From Mastigias papua (Eukaryota > Cnidaria > Scyphozoa > Rhizostomeae > Mastigiidae), in assembly GCA_964019165.1 (NCBI GenBank), contig OZ025271.1, positions 12,565,759 to 12,629,758 on the forward strand: a stretch of DNA of 64,000 nt. Reading direction: 5' to 3'. Positions 59,410-64,000 of this stretch are shown here, piece by piece; position 1 is the stretch's first letter; every line of letters begins with the position of its first letter. Both the position numbers and the translations under genes were made by a program. Below the pieces are notes generated by a model, which was given only the letters and a program-made list of their open reading frames with translations, did not search any database and was not told the origin of the DNA.

Positions 59410-59429
59410 CTGACGAGTGTCGGACGAAA
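59410..59429 (+). ncRNA. Possible hammerhead ribozyme core, plus arm
   Basis: CTGACGA...GAAA with nine bases between has the order of the conserved hammerhead core. Penelope-like elements are known to carry hammerheads near their ends. The mirror copy is at 57522-57541 on the minus strand. Stem II would be very short here, and I cannot identify the cleavage-site strand with certainty. An alternative is a simple hairpin (ACACTC/GAGTGT), so confidence is low. Confidence 0.35.
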
Positions 59430-59938
59430 AAAAGCTTTCAGTATGCTAAAGCAATGTTCCCGCTTTTTCGTGCTATAGTGAAGTTCTGTAGTACCAACAG
59501 ACTTTTCACGAATCTTGTGTTTACAACTAACTTTGCATAAATATTCGTTCCGCTCAGTATAAGTTTAGCAAATCAAACTTTGATGTCAATCTTTATTATT
59601 AGACAAGGGACTCAATCAATCAATCATTAAGTCAATAAATAAATAAATCAAGTAATCAAGTTATGGGTTCATTAAATATATGTACGCTCTAAAGGGGGAC
59701 GACGGGGTACCAGAAAAGTGTACGAAAACGTACGAGGGGAGGAGGCTCTATTCAAAGAATGTCCGTACTGCCATGTAATTGTCAAACGTTAGGTACTTGG
59801 GAAGCATCTTAAATAGATAAAACTACATTTTTGAAATAATACGCGCAAGGTCGGTCTAACCAAGAAAAACCTTAACGTAGATTTGAGATTTCTGTTTGTA
59901 TTACATTTTACGAACTTTGAAAATGGCGAGATAAACAA

Positions 59939-60272
59939 TACCGTAAATCCTCGAATTAGCCTCCCACCCTCGAATAAGTTCACCTCGAATAAGCTCCCAT
60001 GCTAGAGTTTGAAAATGTTAATAAGCCCCCCCCCCCTTGAATAAGCCCCCATCCTAGGTGATGATGAAGAATGTAGCAAAGACTAATGCTTAAATATAGA
60101 CTGTTCATCTAACAGTATGGAGAAAAGGAGCTTTGGCAATAAGCATTTTATACGACATTTGTCAAATAATTTTAAAAGCCCCCCTCAAATATGTCCCTCT
60201 CGAATAAGACCCAATCCAAAAAGCAGCAGAAATAAATAAGCCCCCAGGGGCCTAATTCGAGGATTTACGATA
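59939..60272. mobile_element. MITE of the AATAAGCCCC family with TA duplication
   Basis: The ends CCGTAAATCCTCGAATTAGCC (59941-59961) and GGCCTAATTCGAGGATTTACG are inverted copies. Both are bounded by TA (59939-59940 and 60271-60272), suggesting a TA target. Internal AATAAGCCCCC repeats relate it to the sequence at 8047-8530. No protein is encoded. Confidence 0.75.
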
Positions 60273-60387
60273 GATTGAAATAATCAGGAGGAGCAATGAG
60301 TTAAAGGTACGTATGTAATTACATAATTCTTTACAGTTGGCTTTTTAACAAAAGAAACAGAAAATAGGAGAACGTACCATATTAATG

Positions 60388-61060
60388 CTAATTAAGCCCA
60401 AATTCTACTACAATGTAAAATATGAAAAGATAAAATAGATAAAACCTAATTAAAATGATACTTATTTTCAAGAACCCTACCCCTAATATAAAATCTTTAC
60501 ACGCCTTGCAGTTGCAAATATTTCCATCCCATGATATTAAACGTCTCTTGAACTCAGATAGAGTACTAGAATTTTTTATATCTTTCGGTAGAGAGGACCA
60601 CAATATATAGCCTCTGTACATGACATCTTCGGTACCATACTTGGTGGTCACAATATTTGGCAACCGCAAATGATTATCACCTCGAAGGTTGTAATTGTTA
60701 TGGTTTTCGAAAAAAACACCCTTCATGAACTCAGGACTGATGTTGTGTTTTGCTTTATAAATTTCAATCATTAGCAATTGCAGGTTGCGCTGGTGATTAC
60801 TCAAATTTTCTTCTCTTTCTACTTCTAATTCTTTTCCATTATCTCTGCATACCAGTTTTAAGACTCTTTCCTGAATTCGATTTATTTTAGAATTGCTACC
60901 TCTGTCGTGAAACACCCACACAAAGCGAACTGATTAAATTGCGACTTAATAAAAGCATTCATTAAAGTCTCTATTTTAGCTGGATCCATCAAATAAGATA
61001 CTCGAACAAGCGCGTTGAGCTTCTGGTTGGCTTTGTTACATATATCTTCAATAGAATGTA
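60388..61060 (-). mobile_element. CR1-like LINE 3' end, frameshifted
   Basis: On the minus strand an upstream piece reads NKANQKLNALVRVSYLMD and ETLMNAFIKSQFNQFALCGC. After a frameshift near 60900 a 177-codon frame reads INRIQERVLKLVCRD, RNLQLLMIEIYKAKHNISPE, YNLRGDNHLRLPN and WSSLPKDIKNSSTLSEFKRR. It then reaches a cysteine-rich CNCKAC segment. This order is that of the thumb and C-terminal region of a CR1-like reverse transcriptase common in invertebrates. The catalytic palm is absent, so the insertion is 5'-truncated. Confidence 0.8.
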
Positions 61061-64000
61061 CGCTTAGTGGGAAGGGGTACCTCCAATGCGTACAGGAGGG
61101 AGGGGATCCAAGCACGATGAACATTGAGCATATGTACCTTTTGAAAGACCCCTATCAATCAACTGATACTTAACTTTTATACGAAGCTGCAAATTGTGTC
61201 TTCTAACACCCTATTTATCTGCATTTAGTACTTCCTCTATACCTGCATCTGTTGTCTCTACAAGACAATTGAGAAGCTCCCCCCGTTCCTCGATAGAAAT
61301 ATGTGTCTGCGCACCCTGATGTAAATTGAATAAGGAGCAAATAGCCTCTGTTTGCATATAACGCTTTTAATGCATACGAGGTAAGTTCAATAGATCATCC
61401 ATAAATGTGTTTTGTGCGAGCATGATTTGTATTTCATGAAACAAGGTTGCTTACTATGCATCATTGGAGGTCCTTTATCGTTACGTCGAGAAGTCAGGAA
61501 CCTTGAATCCATGTTTACGCATTGGTTATTTGCTATACCAGTATTAATGAAACTTTGAACACGTGACATTACAAGCGCCAACTATAAAGCAAGTAGGCCC
61601 AAGTTCGTAAACAACGGAAATCTTTAGCTTTTGACACAGGTGAGCAATTTTAGTAGAGATATATATAGATTTATTCATATGCTTGCATTCCTTCTTATAG
61701 CTGATGAACTTTGAGTGACCTACGTCATGATAACATAGCTAAACATTTGTAATTCACATTCCTTAACCCTTTTTATAACAGTCAATAGCCAATTATATAT
61801 GACAAAGGTGCATTTACATAGACTGCATAAATGATCTACAGGATGTCATTTTAATTTTTTTTATATAAATTATTGGCATTATTTCTTAACTAGGTTTCAA
61901 ACTCATTCCCACGTCGTAAATTAGATTCTACAACATCAGCCTGAAACTAAAACTTATCAGAAATGTGTCGAATATGTCATGACTGCAGAAAATATTCGAT
62001 TCAATATTCAACTTCAATAGGTACTGTAAATTCTCAAATTGGCACCCTTCTAAAAGACCAGATGGTAAAAGCCTTTACCAAACAACCCCCACCCTTTGAA
62101 TAAGCACCACACCAAACCTTTAAAGTGCTAATACACCTGTTATGAATAAAAGAGTCATTCAATGAGCTTTGTAGGATTGTACCTGATATAATTATCTTCA
62201 ATGGGAATCGGAGGATGCCTGGGGGCTTTTCGTAATATTTTATTTGATGTAAAGACTTTTATCACCAACAGGAAAATTACGCAGTAAGAAGAAATAACCT
62301 GACTGCTCAAAGCATCTGAGGGGCTCTATGGGGGCCTGAAGAATTTGTTGGGGGCAATTAGGAATTGAATTAGCCTCAATCTATGTCAGCTACGATACTG
62401 CTGCAAATAAGCCTTCCAATCAAATAATATCCCATCAAAAATTACCATAAGTTTGAGTGTATCAGTCATGGACCTATAACCCTTTATCATTCTTTAGTTA
62501 AATGTACTTAGCTTTACTCTTCCACATCAATCTCCCATGTCCAGGAATCCACATTAACTCCCATGTTAAAAATACTACATATGTTGAAATAGTTCTGCCT
62601 GTTCCTTTGGGAGCATTGATCAAAGGAGACTTTGTAATTTAACTATATCTTGTGGTTTTATATCAGTTAGATAACTGGTTTTAAATGTTCCTCAAATGTT
62701 TTTCGACATGCTATCTTTACTCCTACATTCCTTTTCTCAAATCTGACGTCACCTATTCCATGGATTTCTTGCTGATCATGATACTTATATTCTTGATGTC
62801 ACGTGCTCTCCTAGCCGTAATCTTCTCCCTTTTCTGATTTTAAGTCATGCCAGCCAGGTGGAGTCAGTAAACTGTAAAAAGGAAATGACCAAATCAGTAA
62901 ATTGGCATCCTTAAAATCATTAATCGGGGATAGCATCAAACTTTTTTCCTGAAGTGAAGATGTATCTACATAAAGCTACTTCTTGTATCATATTGTGTAA
63001 ATTTCTCTTCATCTTTCTGTTTAATCTTTCCATGCTCTCAAGTGTTACATTCTATGTCAATTACAATAATATGATAATTTTGGTGTCTCTATAAGGAAGT
63101 GAGTTTCCTTCATGACAATTATTCTAATTTACAGTTTCTTAATTACTATTACTTTTCAAACCACTTGCCAAAATGAATGAATCAATTTAGCAAAGATTCG
63201 CTTTTTAAGATTTTTAAGAGTCAGCTACGTTAAAAATGTTGTCTGCTTTTTTTTTGTTTAGCTATACTTATCACTAATGCAAAAATTCAGACAATCACGG
63301 ACTATTGTTTAGCTGCTTGCAGAAAATTTAGAATGATTTGTGACATTAGTCACTATTTTTTGGTTATAATCATCATCAATGTTAGAAAAACGTTACTTCT
63401 TTGGACTACACATCTATGAATAGTTTATTGTTATACCGTTTTAAAAAAACACTAAGATTATACTGTCTCATTTACATTAATCTGCAATCTTAGCTTTACT
63501 TTTGCTAGACATAGGCAAAGAAGGGAATGAGAATGTTTACAGTTCAATATGGATAGACAGCTGTCGACGTTAATACAGTTCTAAATTTGTATTGTGATAT
63601 TGGAATCATCCGTCCTTACCGGCCTTCTTTGACATTTGCATTAGTCATTATTCTCATTAAACATTACAAGTTAAGTATAGTTACGTTTAGCTATTAATTA
63701 TAATTGTAATAAGACATGATAAGTTAAGTTTATTAAAACTCTTTACCGTATTTACTCTAATATTCCCACCTCTCTAGTAATCCTGCCTTTATTTATTGTA
63801 GTTTGAGCGTACCTACATGATCTAATTCTTTATAACAGACATTATGAGACTGAAACACAACATGTGATTTTTTTGTACACGAATATAGCGAATATTCAAG
63901 TCGTTAATACACGATGAATTCAACTGCATCTGACTGTGTCTATGAAAACGAACAAATGACTATGACTATGATTAACGGTATGTAATTAACAATATGTAAA
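61061..64000. other. Stretch without a recognised gene
   Basis: It is AT-rich with short frames only. 62030-62115 resembles a degraded copy of the AATAAGCCCC MITE end (CTGTAAATTCTCAAATTGG, TTTGAATAAGCACC). No exon or RNA gene is recognised to the end of the window. Confidence 0.45.

Larger units (their letters stand above)
57471..59510. mobile_element. Palindromic Penelope-like element insertion with 12-bp target duplication
   Basis: Two inverted arms, 57469-58307 (minus copy) and 58650-59482 (plus copy), carry the same Penelope-like element 3' part in head-to-head orientation. They differ at only a handful of positions over about 830 bp. AATCTTGTGTTT occurs at 57459-57470 and at 59511-59522, directly bounding the structure and compatible with a target-site duplication of one insertion event. 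The spacer (58308-58649) is a different LINE's 3' end. Each arm encodes a GIY-YIG endonuclease domain; no reverse transcriptase is present. Twenty-eight bases after the right arm (59483-59510) have no counterpart on the left. Confidence 0.85.

Overview
This window is AT-rich nuclear DNA from an animal, most likely a marine invertebrate. The NLR-type receptor, the CR1/RTE/Penelope retroelements and the THAP-carrying DNA transposons would fit a cnidarian or another early-branching or lophotrochozoan lineage, but the sequence alone does not settle the phylum. There are no operons or ribosome binding sites. The coding exons have spliceosomal GT/AG borders, and most of the remaining sequence is broken transposable elements, foldback elements and microsatellites.

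The only convincing host gene is on the minus strand between about 15.6 and 34.3 kb. It is an NLR-like gene whose first coding exon (33700-34288) encodes a DZIP3/hRUL138-like HEPN domain with an intact R-x5-H motif. Two small phase-1 exons (32818-32862 and 32506-32529) encode coiled-coil linker. A large exon (15808-17879) encodes a NACHT NTPase with intact Walker A and B motifs. All four exons join in frame and give a 909-residue model. A strong splice donor just before the stop, followed by a possible fifth exon at 15564-15673, suggests the C-terminus may be longer. The 14.6-kb third intron holds a diverged duplication (about 19.3-23.3 kb and 25.5-30.8 kb), an RTE retrotransposon with an 11-bp target-site duplication, a hAT fragment and a tRNA-derived inverted element.

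Region by region: 0.2-1.8 kb holds an internally deleted RTE LINE. At 2.8-5.8 kb there is a short repeat cluster and a foldback element with two 283-bp arms. From 6.3 to 14.7 kb there are microsatellites, MITEs and an inverted pair of tRNA-like SINE units. From 15.6 to 34.3 kb lies the NLR gene. At 34.4-34.7 kb a foldback element sits just upstream of its first coding exon. From 37.2 to 43.2 kb there is a composite DNA transposon with 240-bp inverted ends, a THAP pseudo-exon, a SAP-SWIM pseudogene (ISL2EU-like) and a nearly intact CR1-type LINE inserted in it. From 44.6 to 46.7 kb there is a 180-bp tandem repeat, a foldback element and a hAT-like MITE. From 48.5 to 52.2 kb lies a P-element/THAP9-like transposon with 254-bp equal-length inverted ends. 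From 53.4 to 55.2 kb there are two LINE 3' ends. At 57.5-59.5 kb a Penelope-like element fragment is arranged as a head-to-head palindrome with a 12-bp target-site duplication. From 59.9 to 61.1 kb there is a MITE and another LINE end. From 61.1 to 64 kb I see no gene.

The only functional unit I can propose is the HEPN-NACHT gene, presumably a cytosolic sensor. Everything else is mobile-element sediment, notable for how often it is arranged as inverted repeats that could form long RNA or DNA hairpins. Identities and alignments quoted here were made by eye.
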